Source: Gemmatimonadota bacterium (GTDB lineage Bacteria; Gemmatimonadota; Gemmatimonadetes; Gemmatimonadales; Gemmatimonadaceae). From it: a stretch of DNA of 5,994 nucleotides. Below, piece after piece: positions 1 to 5,720 of this stretch. The DNA lies in the NCBI GenBank assembly GCA_029884515.1, contig JAOUHR010000131.1, positions 1 to 5,994 on the forward strand, written 5' to 3'. The translations under genes were made by a program, and so were the position numbers. A model generated the notes under the pieces. It made no database searches. It worked only from the letters and a program-made list of their open reading frames with translations, and was not told the origin of the DNA. Position 1 is the first letter of the stretch, and each line of letters opens with the position of its first letter.

Positions 1-1
1 C

Positions 2-472
2 GCCATCGTCGCGGTGATCCTGATCATGCTGATCTACTACCGCTTCGCGGGCGTGCTGGCCGTGGCGGCGCTCTCGCTCTACGTGCTCTTCACGCTGGCC
101 GTGTTGGCGGGCTTCGACGCCGTGCTCACGATGCCGGGCCTCGCGGGCTTCGTGCTGTCGATCGGCATCGCGGTGGACGCGAACGTGCTGATCTTCGAGC
201 GCATCCGCGAGGAACTCGTCAACGGCAAGACGGTGCGCACCGCCATCGACGAGGGCTTCAAGCACGCGATGAGCGCGATCGTGGACTCCAACGTCTCCAC
301 CGCGCTCACTGCCGCCGTCCTCTACCAGTACGGCACCGGCCCGGTCAAGGGCTTCGCGGTCACGCTGGTGGCCGGCATCGCTGCCTCGATGGTCGCCGCG
401 ATCTTCGTCTGCCGCACCTTCTTCCTCCTCTGGCTCACGCGCACGCGCGGTGAGCAGGCCCTGAGCATCTGA
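2..472 (+). CDS. secD: Protein translocase subunit SecD, C-terminal part (5' end outside window)
   Basis: SecD works with SecF in the inner membrane as the proton-driven accessory that helps the SecYEG channel complete export. Only about the last 156 residues are present; the frame is open from base 2, so the gene begins upstream of the window. What is seen is the C-terminal membrane bundle: a first segment rich in I/L/V ([15 protein letters not shown]), a second ([21 protein letters not shown]), then the SecD signature [20 protein letters not shown] with the membrane aspartate thought to take part in proton transfer, then [31 protein letters not shown] in the stretch that follows, and a last helix ending in FLLWL. 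The stop TGA at 470-472 shares its last base with the secF start ATG, so the two are very likely translationally coupled. The internal GTG at 14 is not a real start. Identification is confident. Confidence 0.96.
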   Translation, partial: AIVAVILIMLIYYRFAGVLAVAALSLYVLFTLAVLAGFDAVLTMPGLAGFVLSIGIAVDANVLIFERIREELVNGKTVRTAIDEGFKHAMSAIVDSNVSTALTAAVLYQYGTGPVKGFAVTLVAGIAASMVAAIFVCRTFFLLWLTRTRGEQALSI

Positions 473-1419
473 TGCTGCGCATCCTGCACGACACCAAGAT
501 CGACTTCATCAAGCACTGGCGCGGCGCCGTGATCGTCACGGCGGCGTTCATCGTCCTCGGGTTCGGTGCCTCCGCCTGGAACGGCTGGTTCCACTACTCG
601 ATCGAGTTCACGGGCGGCACGCTGATGCAACTCGAGTTCAAGGAAGCGCCGGATGCCGGGCGCCTGCGCGGGGCCGTGGAGCGGGCCGGCGTGCGCGGGG
701 CCGAGATCACGCAGTACGGCGGTCCCACCACGTACAGTGTGCGCGCGCAGGGCGCGGAAGCCGTCGCCGAGCAGGCCGACGGCGCCGCGATCGTCGCCGG
801 CCGGATCAGCGACGCCCTGACGGCCGAGTTCGGGGAGGGGTCCTTCACCGTCGTCGACCGGATGGCGGTCGGTCCCCGCGTCGGCGCGGAGCTGCGGCGG
901 GGCGCGCTGATCGCGGTGCTCATCTCGTTCCTGGTGACGCTCACCTACCTTGCGTGGCGCTTCGAGTGGCGCTTCGGCGTCGCGGCCGTGATCGCGACGG
1001 CGCACGACATCATCGCCACCATCGCCTTCATCAAGCTGCTCGACCTGGAGATCTCGCTCACGGTCATCGCAGCGGTGCTGACGGTGATCGGGTACTCGTT
1101 GAATGACACGATCATCATCTTCGACCGCGTGCGGGAGAACCTGCGCAAGAACCGGCGCGAGGTGCTCTACGACACGCTCAACCGCTCGGTGAACGAGACG
1201 CTGCCGCGTTCCGTGCTCACGCATGGCACGACGATGGCGTCCACGGTGGCGCTGCTCCTGCTCGCCGGCCCCGTCATCCGGCCGTTCGCCTGGGTGATGA
1301 CGTTCGGCATCTTCACCGGCACCTTCAGTTCGATCTTCGTCGCCTCGCCGATCCTCCTCTGGGTGGAGAAGAAGTGGCCGCGCGCGAACACCGCCCGCCC
1401 GGTGGCGGCCCGGGCCTGA
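472..1419 (+). CDS. secF: Protein translocase subunit SecF
   Basis: SecF is the partner of SecD in the Sec export accessory complex of the cytoplasmic membrane. At 315 residues it has the usual length for a separate SecF. Seen in order: a first transmembrane segment near residues 18-36, the family motif SIEFTGG at about 43-49 just after it, a periplasmic domain at about 50-130, the motif VGPRVG at 133-138 before the second membrane helix, HDIIATIAF, and the signature VIGYSLNDTIIIFDRVREN at 205-223 with the conserved membrane aspartate D212, then ETLPRSVLTHGTTM and two final helices. The start ATG overlaps the secD stop by one base. The separate secD and secF arrangement, rather than a fused SecDF, is the common one. 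A perfect hairpin lies 34 nt after the stop, so the secDF transcript may end there. Confidence 0.97.
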   Translation: MLRILHDTKIDFIKHWRGAVIVTAAFIVLGFGASAWNGWFHYSIEFTGGTLMQLEFKEAPDAGRLRGAVERAGVRGAEITQYGGPTTYSVRAQGAEAVAEQADGAAIVAGRISDALTAEFGEGSFTVVDRMAVGPRVGAELRRGALIAVLISFLVTLTYLAWRFEWRFGVAAVIATAHDIIATIAFIKLLDLEISLTVIAAVLTVIGYSLNDTIIIFDRVRENLRKNRREVLYDTLNRSVNETLPRSVLTHGTTMASTVALLLLAGPVIRPFAWVMTFGIFTGTFSSIFVASPILLWVEKKWPRANTARPVAARA

Positions 1420-1453
1420 CCACCGCGGCGGGCGACGCGAACCACGCGGGCAT

Positions 1454-1486
1454 GGGGCCCCGGCGCGAGGCACGCGCCGGGGCCCC
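1454..1486 (+). terminator. Perfect 14-bp GC hairpin between secF and tatD
   Basis: The arm GGGGCCCCGGCGCG (1454-1467) is followed by a 5-nt loop (1468-1472) and its exact complement CGCGCCGGGGCCCC (1473-1486). This is by far the strongest inverted repeat noticed in the window. It lies 34 nt after the secF stop and 13 nt before the proposed tatD start. No run of T follows on either strand, so it is not a textbook intrinsic terminator, but such GC stems often end genes in GC-rich bacteria. It could instead stabilise the secDF 3' end, or shape the tatD leader. The structure is certain; the role is inferred. Confidence 0.6.
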
Positions 1487-1499
1487 CTCGTCATCCGAG

Positions 1500-2300
1500 G
1501 TGCGTTGGATCGACTCGCACGCCCACCTGGCCGGCGAGGAGTTCGACGCCGACCGCGAGGACGTGCTCGCCCGCGTGAGCGCCGCCGGCGGACTCGGCGT
1601 CGTCTGCATCGGGGAGTCGCTCGCCGCCGCGGCCCGCGCGCGCCTGGTGGCCGAGGCGCATCCGGGATTCGTCTGGTGGACCGCCGGCATCCATCCCCAC
1701 GACGCCGCGGACTACGATCCGGCGAGCGATCCCGTGCGGCTTCGCTCGGCCCTCGCCGCCGGCGCCGTCGCGGTGGGGGAGTGCGGCCTCGACTATCACT
1801 ACGACCACTCGCCACGGCCGCAGCAGCGCCGCGCCTTCGCCGACCAGCTCGCGATCGCGCGGGAGACGGGACGCCCCGTGGTGGTGCACACGCGCGAGGC
1901 CGAGGCCGACACGATGGCGATGGTGACCGAAGCAGGGGCGGTGGGCATCCGCGGCGTCCTCCACTGCTTCACCGGCTCGCACGCCCTCGCCGAAGCGGGG
2001 CTCGCGGCCGGCTGGCACGTCTCGTTCAGTGGGATCATCACGTTCAGGAAGTGGGCCGACGAGGCACTGCTTCGCCTGGTGCCCGACGACCGCCTGCTCG
2101 TCGAGAGCGACAGCCCGTACCTCGCACCAGTCCCCATGCGTGGCAAGCGCAACGAGCCCGCCTGGTGCCGGCACACGCTCCTGCGGCTCGCCGAGACGCG
2201 CGGCGCCGATCCCGCCGCCCTCGGCGCCACCGTCACCGCCAACACCCGCCGGCTCTTCGCACTCGACCAGCGCGTTCCGCCCACCCGACCCGAGGATTAG
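1500..2300 (+). CDS. tatD: TatD-family metal-dependent hydrolase (deoxyribonuclease)
   Basis: TatD-family proteins are cytoplasmic TIM-barrel metallohydrolases; characterised members are 3'-5' exonucleases linked to DNA repair and nucleic-acid turnover. From GTG 1500 the protein is 266 residues, close to the family norm, and begins VRWIDSHAHL, as family members usually do. Visible metal ligands are H7 and H9 (DSHAH), E94 in GECGLDYHYDHSP, H130 in VVHTREAEAD, H155 in HCFTGS, and D204 in VESDSPYLAP; GIHPHDA at 63-69 is also conserved. The frame stays open upstream to ATG 1374, but that start would overlap secF and place the 14-bp hairpin inside the gene, and the extra residues look random, so GTG 1500 is preferred. 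It has no clear Shine-Dalgarno. fhs begins 9 nt after the stop. The exact member (TatD, YcfH or YjjV type) and its substrate cannot be fixed from sequence alone. Confidence 0.93.
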   Translation: MRWIDSHAHLAGEEFDADREDVLARVSAAGGLGVVCIGESLAAAARARLVAEAHPGFVWWTAGIHPHDAADYDPASDPVRLRSALAAGAVAVGECGLDYHYDHSPRPQQRRAFADQLAIARETGRPVVVHTREAEADTMAMVTEAGAVGIRGVLHCFTGSHALAEAGLAAGWHVSFSGIITFRKWADEALLRLVPDDRLLVESDSPYLAPVPMRGKRNEPAWCRHTLLRLAETRGADPAALGATVTANTRRLFALDQRVPPTRPED

Positions 2301-2309
2301 CATTCCGAC

Positions 2310-3983
2310 ATGACCGTTCCCTCCGACATCGAGATCGCCCAGGCCGCCCGCATGCGGCCGATCACCGACGTGGCCGCCGAGATCGGCCTCACACCCGACG
2401 ACATCGACCTGTACGGCAAGTACAAGGCGAAGGTCTCCCTCGAGCTCACCACCCGGCAGCCGAAGGGGAAGCTCGTCATCGTCACCGCGATCAATCCGAC
2501 CGCTGCCGGCGAGGGGAAGACGACGACCTCCGTGGGGCTCGCACAGGCGCTGCGGAAGATCGGCACCAACGCGGTGCTCTGCATCCGCGAGCCCTCGCTC
2601 GGCCCCGTGTTCGGCGTGAAGGGCGGCGCGGCCGGCGGCGGGTACGCGCAGGTGCTGCCGATGGACGACATCAACCTGCACTTCACCGGCGACTTCCACG
2701 CGATCACCTCGGCGCACTCGCTCCTCTCGGCGCTGCTCGACAACCACCTGCAGCAGGGCAACGCGCTCAACATCGATCCGCGGCGCATCACCTGGCCGCG
2801 CACCATCGACATGAACGACCGCGCGCTGCGGAAGATCGTGATCGGGCTCGGGGGCCCGACCGAGGGCGTGGTGCGCGAGGAGCGCTTCGTGATCACGCCG
2901 GCGTCGGAGATCATGGCCGTGGTGGCGCTCGCCACGGGTGCCAGCGACCTCGAGGAGCGGCTCGGCGATATCATCGTGGGCGCGACGTACGGCGCGGAGC
3001 GGAAGCCCATCCGGGCGCGCGACCTCAGGGCGCAGGGCGCCATGGCGCTCCTGCTCAAGGACGCGATCCGCCCGAACCTCGTGCAGACACTCGAGGGCGG
3101 CCCCGCCTTCGTGCACGCCGGGCCGTTCGGCAACATCGCCCACGGCTGCAACTCGATCCTCGCCACCCGCGCCGCACTCGCGGTGGGTGACGTGGTCGTG
3201 ACCGAGGCGGGCTTCGGCTCCGACCTGGGCGCCGAGAAGTTCTTCGACATCAAGTGCCGTTTCGGCGGGCTCAAGCCCGAGGCGGCGGTGTTGGTGGCGA
3301 CGATCCGCGCGCTCAAGATGAACGGTGGTGCCGCCAAGACCGAGCTCGCCAAGGAGGACCTGAAGGCGCTCGAGAAGGGCGTCGTGAACCTCGAGCACCA
3401 CATCGCGAACGTGCGGCAGTTCGGGATGAAGCTCGTGGTCGCGATCAACCGCTTCGGCAGCGACACCGACGCCGAACTCGAGATCGTGCGCAAGGCCGCC
3501 GAGAAGGCCGGGGCGCGCGTGGCGCTCTGCGAGGTGTTCGCGAAGGGCGGCGCGGGGGGCGAGACCCTCGCCCGCGAGGTGCTCGCGATCCTCGCCGAGG
3601 GGAAGTCGGACTTCAAGCCGATCTACGACGTGAAGAAGTCCATCCGCGAGAAGATCGACACGATCGTGCGGAAGGTCTACGGCGGTGAGGGCGCGGACTA
3701 CAGTGCCAAGGCCGAACGCGCGATCAAGTACCTCGAGTCCATCGGGCTCGGCGAGACGCCCGTCTGCATGGCGAAGACGCAGTACTCGCTCTCCGATGAC
3801 GCGACCAAGCTCGGTCGCCCGACCGGATTCCGCGTGACGGTGAACGAGGTGTATCCTGTGGCCGGCGCCGGGTTCGTGGTGGCGCAGTGCGGCGAGGTGA
3901 TGACGATGCCCGGGCTCCCCAAGGTGCCCGCGGCCGAGAAGATGGCTATCCACCCCGATGGTTCCATCTCGGGGCTTTTCTAG
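2310..3983 (+). CDS. fhs: Formate-tetrahydrofolate ligase (10-formyl-THF synthetase)
   Basis: The enzyme joins formate to tetrahydrofolate using ATP, giving 10-formyl-THF for purine, formyl-Met and other one-carbon needs; it is cytoplasmic. The 557-residue product matches the monofunctional bacterial family. Visible are the P-loop [20 protein letters not shown] with G67-E-G-K70-T71 (the residue before AGEGK is Ala where Pro is common), the strongly conserved stretch [20 protein letters not shown] soon after it, [21 protein letters not shown] at 271-279, [19 protein letters not shown] from 299, [14 protein letters not shown], and the usual C-terminus [15 protein letters not shown]. All expected core motifs are present and nothing is broken. 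It sits between tatD and ridA with 9-nt gaps on both sides, so the three are probably one transcript. ATG 2310 gives the expected N-terminus; only a weak purine patch (CGAGG, 2291-2295) lies upstream, which fits translational coupling to tatD. Confidence 0.98.
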   Translation: MTVPSDIEIAQAARMRPITDVAAEIGLTPDDIDLYGKYKAKVSLELTTRQPKGKLVIVTAINPTAAGEGKTTTSVGLAQALRKIGTNAVLCIREPSLGPVFGVKGGAAGGGYAQVLPMDDINLHFTGDFHAITSAHSLLSALLDNHLQQGNALNIDPRRITWPRTIDMNDRALRKIVIGLGGPTEGVVREERFVITPASEIMAVVALATGASDLEERLGDIIVGATYGAERKPIRARDLRAQGAMALLLKDAIRPNLVQTLEGGPAFVHAGPFGNIAHGCNSILATRAALAVGDVVVTEAGFGSDLGAEKFFDIKCRFGGLKPEAAVLVATIRALKMNGGAAKTELAKEDLKALEKGVVNLEHHIANVRQFGMKLVVAINRFGSDTDAELEIVRKAAEKAGARVALCEVFAKGGAGGETLAREVLAILAEGKSDFKPIYDVKKSIREKIDTIVRKVYGGEGADYSAKAERAIKYLESIGLGETPVCMAKTQYSLSDDATKLGRPTGFRVTVNEVYPVAGAGFVVAQCGEVMTMPGLPKVPAAEKMAIHPDGSISGLF

Positions 3984-3986
3984 GAG
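3983..3986 (+). promoter_or_regulatory. Ribosome binding site of ridA
   Basis: GGAG lies 6 nt before ATG 3993 and shares its first base with the fhs stop TAG (3981-3983). Ribosomes ending fhs would arrive on this site, which favours coupled translation. The out-of-frame ATG at 3988 reads ATG-CGA-TGA and stops at once, so 3993 is the start. Confidence 0.75.
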
Positions 3987-3992
3987 AATGCG

Positions 3993-4376
3993 ATGAGCGT
4001 GGAGATCCTCAGCACCGACAAGGCACCAGCCGCGATCGGCCCCTACAGCCAGGCCACGATGGCCGGTGGCTTCCTCTTCACCGCAGGCCAGATCCCGCTC
4101 GACCCCAAGTCGGGCGACCTCGTGGCCGGTGACATCGAGCCGCAGACGAAGCAGGTGATGGCGAACCTCTCGGCCGTCCTCGCGAAGGCTGGCCTCACGT
4201 GGAGGGATGTGGCCAAGACCACCGTCTTCCTGCAGGACATGGCCGACTTCCCGCGCTTCAACGAGGTGTACGCCAAGGCGATCGGTGACGCCCGCCCCGC
4301 GCGCTCGACGGTGCAGGTGGCCGCATTGCCACGCGGCGTGGCGGTCGAGGTGGAGCTCGTCGCCAAGCTCAAGTGA
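3993..4376 (+). CDS. ridA: RidA family reactive intermediate/imine deaminase
   Basis: RidA (YjgF/YER057c/UK114 family) hydrolyses reactive enamines and imines such as 2-aminoacrylate, which are released by PLP enzymes acting on serine or threonine and would otherwise damage PLP enzymes. The product is 127 residues, the standard size for this trimeric protein. The family landmarks are all present: IGPYSQA with Y18, FTAGQIPLDP with G32-Q33, the helix QVMANLSAVLAKAGLTWRDV, VFLQDMADFPRFNEVY, ARPARSTVQV with R104 (the substrate-carboxylate arginine, equivalent to R105 of the E. coli protein), and VEVELVA with E119 (equivalent to E120). These residues place it with the active RidA subgroup rather than the arginine-lacking Rid subfamilies. 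It follows fhs by 9 nt. The stop TGA overlaps the first of three repeats described separately. Confidence 0.97.
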   Translation: MSVEILSTDKAPAAIGPYSQATMAGGFLFTAGQIPLDPKSGDLVAGDIEPQTKQVMANLSAVLAKAGLTWRDVAKTTVFLQDMADFPRFNEVYAKAIGDARPARSTVQVAALPRGVAVEVELVAKLK

Positions 4377-4415
4377 TTGCGGAACGGAAGTGATCGCGCG
4401 ACAAGTGTGATCGCG
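4373..4415 (+). repeat. Three GTGATYGCG repeats at exact 17-nt period
   Basis: GTGATTGCG starts at 4373, GTGATCGCG at 4390 and GTGATCGCG at 4407. The first copy overlaps the ridA stop codon. The 8 nt between copies are only partly alike. They may be a short degenerate tandem duplication or a set of binding sites; nothing in the sequence decides between these. Confidence 0.7.
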
Positions 4416-4418
4416 AAG

Positions 4419-4486
4419 GGTGTGGGGAGTCGAGAGCGGAGCGCAGTCGCCTCACACCTCACACCTCACACCTCACATCTCACACC
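4419..4486 (+). promoter_or_regulatory. Possible leader hairpin with sliding registers upstream of selD
   Basis: GGTGTGGGG (4419-4427) can pair over 9 bp, with one G-U, with CCTCACACC at 4450-4458. Because the 3' arm is a tandem repeat, the same arm can also pair one or two units further on (4457-4465, 4464-4472), and nearly so with the last unit (4478-4486). The structure sits between ridA and selD and ends just before the selD ribosome binding site. It could end the ridA transcript or modulate selD translation. The pairing is seen; the function is inferred. Confidence 0.4.
4451..4485 (+). repeat. Five tandem 7-mers (CTCACAC) in the selD leader
   Basis: Units start at 4451, 4458, 4465, 4472 and 4479; all read CTCACAC except the fourth, CTCACAT. 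The array ends 8 nt before the selD Shine-Dalgarno. Such short perfect arrays can change copy number by slippage, and a 7-nt unit in an untranslated leader would change spacing and folding rather than the protein. Confidence 0.92.
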
Positions 4487-4493
4487 TTCTTCC

Positions 4494-4498
4494 AGGAA
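4494..4498 (+). promoter_or_regulatory. Ribosome binding site supporting the GTG start of selD
   Basis: AGGAA lies 4 nt before GTG 4503. It is the only good Shine-Dalgarno in the region and supports starting selD before the in-frame TGA rather than at ATG 4566, which has no such site at a suitable distance. Confidence 0.75.
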
Positions 4499-4502
4499 CC
4501 CC

Positions 4503-5537
4503 GTGACGCGAGAAGACATCTTCCGCCTCACCCAGTTCGCCCGCTGCGCCGGCTGAGCGTCGAAGATGGGTCCGGGTGACCTGTCCGCCGCGCTCGCGCC
4601 GCTGCCGCGCGAATCCGATCCCCGCCTGCTCGTCGGTCGCGAGACCTTCGACGACGCGGGGGTCTTTCGCCTGTCCGACGACCTGGCACTGGTACAAACG
4701 GTGGATTTCTTCGCCCCGATCGTGGACGACCCGTACCGCTTCGGGCGCATCGCCGCGGCGAACTCGCTCTCGGATGTGTACGCGATGGGCGGTGAGCCGC
4801 TCACGGCGATGAACATCGTCGGCTTCCCGGACAAGGTGCTGCCGCTCTCGGTCCTCACCGAGATCCTCCGCGGCGGGCAGGACGCGGTGCACGAGGCGGG
4901 TGCCCGGATCGTCGGCGGCCACACGGTGATCGACGAGGAGCTCAAGTACGGACTCTCCGTGACCGGCCGTGTGCATCCCGACCGCATCCTCTCCAATGCG
5001 CGCGCACGGGCGGGCGACCTGCTCATCCTCACCAAGCCGATTGGCAGCGGGATCCTCGCCACGGCGGGGAAGGCGGGGGCACTGAGCGCTGACCAGGACG
5101 AGGCGCTCTACCACGCGATGTCCGCGCTCAATGCCGATGCCGCGCGTGTGGCCGTGGAACTCGGCGCGCGCTGTGCCACCGACGTCACCGGCTTCGGCCT
5201 TCTCGGCCACGCGCTCCATATCGCCCGCGCCAGCGACGCGACGCTCCGCATCGCACACGCGGACGTCCCACTCCTGCCGGGGACGCGCGAGGCGCTCGTC
5301 GCGGGCTTCACCACGGGCGGCGCGAAGCGGAACGCCGACTTCGTCTCGGCGCTCACCGATTGGGGTGACACGGGGCCTGACGTGCGCGCGCTGCTCACCG
5401 ATCCGCAGACCTCCGGTGGGCTCCTGATCGCATTGCCGCCGCCGGCGGCGAAGGCCTTCTGCGCGCGGGTGGCCACCGCCGTGGTGATCGGTCGCGTGAC
5501 GGCTCGGGGGTCGGGTCCGCATCTGGCGCTCGATTAG
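4503..5537 (+). CDS. selD: Selenophosphate synthetase SelD, itself a selenoprotein (Sec at codon 18, TGA 4554-4556)
   Basis: SelD makes selenophosphate from selenide and ATP, the Se donor for Sec-tRNA and selenouridine. Read from GTG 4503 through the in-frame TGA, the product is 344 residues, like the roughly 347 of E. coli SelD. The N-terminus is LTQFARCAG-U-ASKMGPGDL: Sec18 falls where E. coli has catalytic Cys17 (LTQYSHGAGCGCK), and K21 matches its essential K20. The second cysteine of E. coli (C19) is Ser here, while Cys15 forms a C-x-x-U pattern. Further motifs are VQTVDFFAPIVDDPYRFGRI, AAANSLSDVYAMGG, GGHTVIDEELKYGLSVTG, DVTGFGLLGH and LLTDPQTSGGLL. The rest of the gene is intact and the selenocysteine tRNA follows 32 nt downstream, so a broken gene is very unlikely. 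Starting at ATG 4566 (Met22) would remove the active site. Sec-containing SelD proteins are known in other bacteria. Confidence 0.96.
4554..4585 (+). promoter_or_regulatory. UGA(Sec) codon and putative bacterial SECIS hairpin in selD
   Basis: Bacterial SECIS elements are hairpins inside the coding region just after the UGA; SelB binds the apical loop. Here 4565-4572 pairs with 4578-4585 (8 bp, two of them G-U) around the loop CGGGU (4573-4577). The loop begins 17 nt after the last base of the UGA (16 nt between), within the known range of about 16-37 nt, and holds G and U as typical SelB-binding loops do. No bulged U like that of the E. coli fdhF element is obvious. The pairing was found by eye and has not been tested by folding. 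Confidence 0.6.
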
Positions 5538-5569
5538 CTTTGCCACGGTGCACTGCGGCGCGTGGGTGA

Positions 5570-5666
5570 GGGGGCGGATGGGGTCTGGTGGTCCTCGCGG
5601 TCTTCAAAACCGCAGCGGCCTGACTACGTCGGGCTGGGTGGGTTCGATTCCCACACGCTCCCGCCA
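5570..5666 (+). tRNA. selC: Selenocysteine tRNA, tRNA-Sec (anticodon TCA)
   Basis: This tRNA is charged with serine, converted to Sec-tRNA with selenophosphate, and delivered to UGA by SelB. All the special features of bacterial tRNA-Sec can be drawn. The acceptor arm is 5570-5577 with 5655-5662 (seven pairs including one G-U, plus a G/A apposition at the eighth). A 6-bp D stem (5580-5585 with 5590-5595) closes a 4-nt TGGT loop. The anticodon stem 5597-5601/5609-5613 closes loop CTTCAAA with TCA at 5604-5606. The long variable arm is 5616-5624/5628-5636 (9 bp, TAC loop). The T stem 5638-5642/5650-5654 has loop TTCGATT. The discriminator is G5663 and CCA is encoded at 5664-5666. The 97-nt length including CCA fits. 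It directly follows selD and is probably on the same transcript. Confidence 0.97.
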
Positions 5667-5686
5667 CCGCGCGCCGCGGGGCAGCC

Positions 5687-5713
5687 GGAACCATTCGCGC
5701 CCGCGCGGGTTCC
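5687..5713 (+). terminator. Imperfect hairpin after selC
   Basis: GGAACC (5687-5692) pairs with GGTTCC (5708-5713), and CGCG (5696-5699) with CGCG (5704-5707), leaving a 3-nt bulge and a 4-nt loop. It lies between selC and the next start codon. No T run follows. It may end the selD-selC transcript or be part of the next gene's leader; support is weak. Confidence 0.3.
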
Positions 5714-5720
5714 CCTCGCC

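Noticed and set aside
1374..1499. N-terminal extension of tatD to ATG 1374 (or ATG 1452)
   Set aside because: Overlaps the secF end, runs through the 14-bp hairpin, and adds residues unlike any TatD N-terminus; the family starts right before DSHAH.
322..1815. Long minus-strand open frame opposite secD/secF/tatD
   Set aside because: Low-complexity Arg/Pro/Gly-rich translation, crosses several solid genes on the other strand; an artefact of high GC.
1505..3190. Plus-strand second frame across tatD and fhs
   Set aside because: Arg-rich nonsense translation overlapping two confident genes in another frame.
1491..3953. 820-codon minus-strand open frame opposite tatD and fhs
   Set aside because: Very long but the translation is His/Arg/Glu/Gly-rich with no recognisable domain, and the opposite strand carries complete conserved genes. 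It is the mirror of GC-rich third positions.
4407..4502. Further in-frame extension of selD to GTG 4407
   Set aside because: The frame is open but runs through the tandem repeats and gives no family-like sequence; GTG 4503 has the ribosome binding site and the expected length.
4554..4556. TGA in selD as a nonsense mutation making a pseudogene
   Set aside because: It falls exactly at the known Cys/Sec site, the rest of the gene is intact, and tRNA-Sec is encoded immediately downstream.
4566..5537. selD starting at ATG 4566 as a complete gene
   Set aside because: Removes the catalytic residue and essential lysine region; the upstream frame matches SelD through the TGA and has a proper ribosome binding site.
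4473..5546. 357-codon minus-strand open frame opposite selD
   Set aside because: No recognisable domain; complement shadow of selD.
5543..5565. CCACG/CGTGG inverted repeat between selD and selC as a terminator
   Set aside because: Only 5 bp with a 13-nt loop and no T run; too weak to support.
5570..5666. tRNA with anticodon TCA as a nonsense suppressor or a tRNA-Ser
   Set aside because: The 6-bp D stem with 4-nt loop, 9-bp variable arm and lengthened acceptor are the marks of tRNA-Sec, and selD is adjacent.
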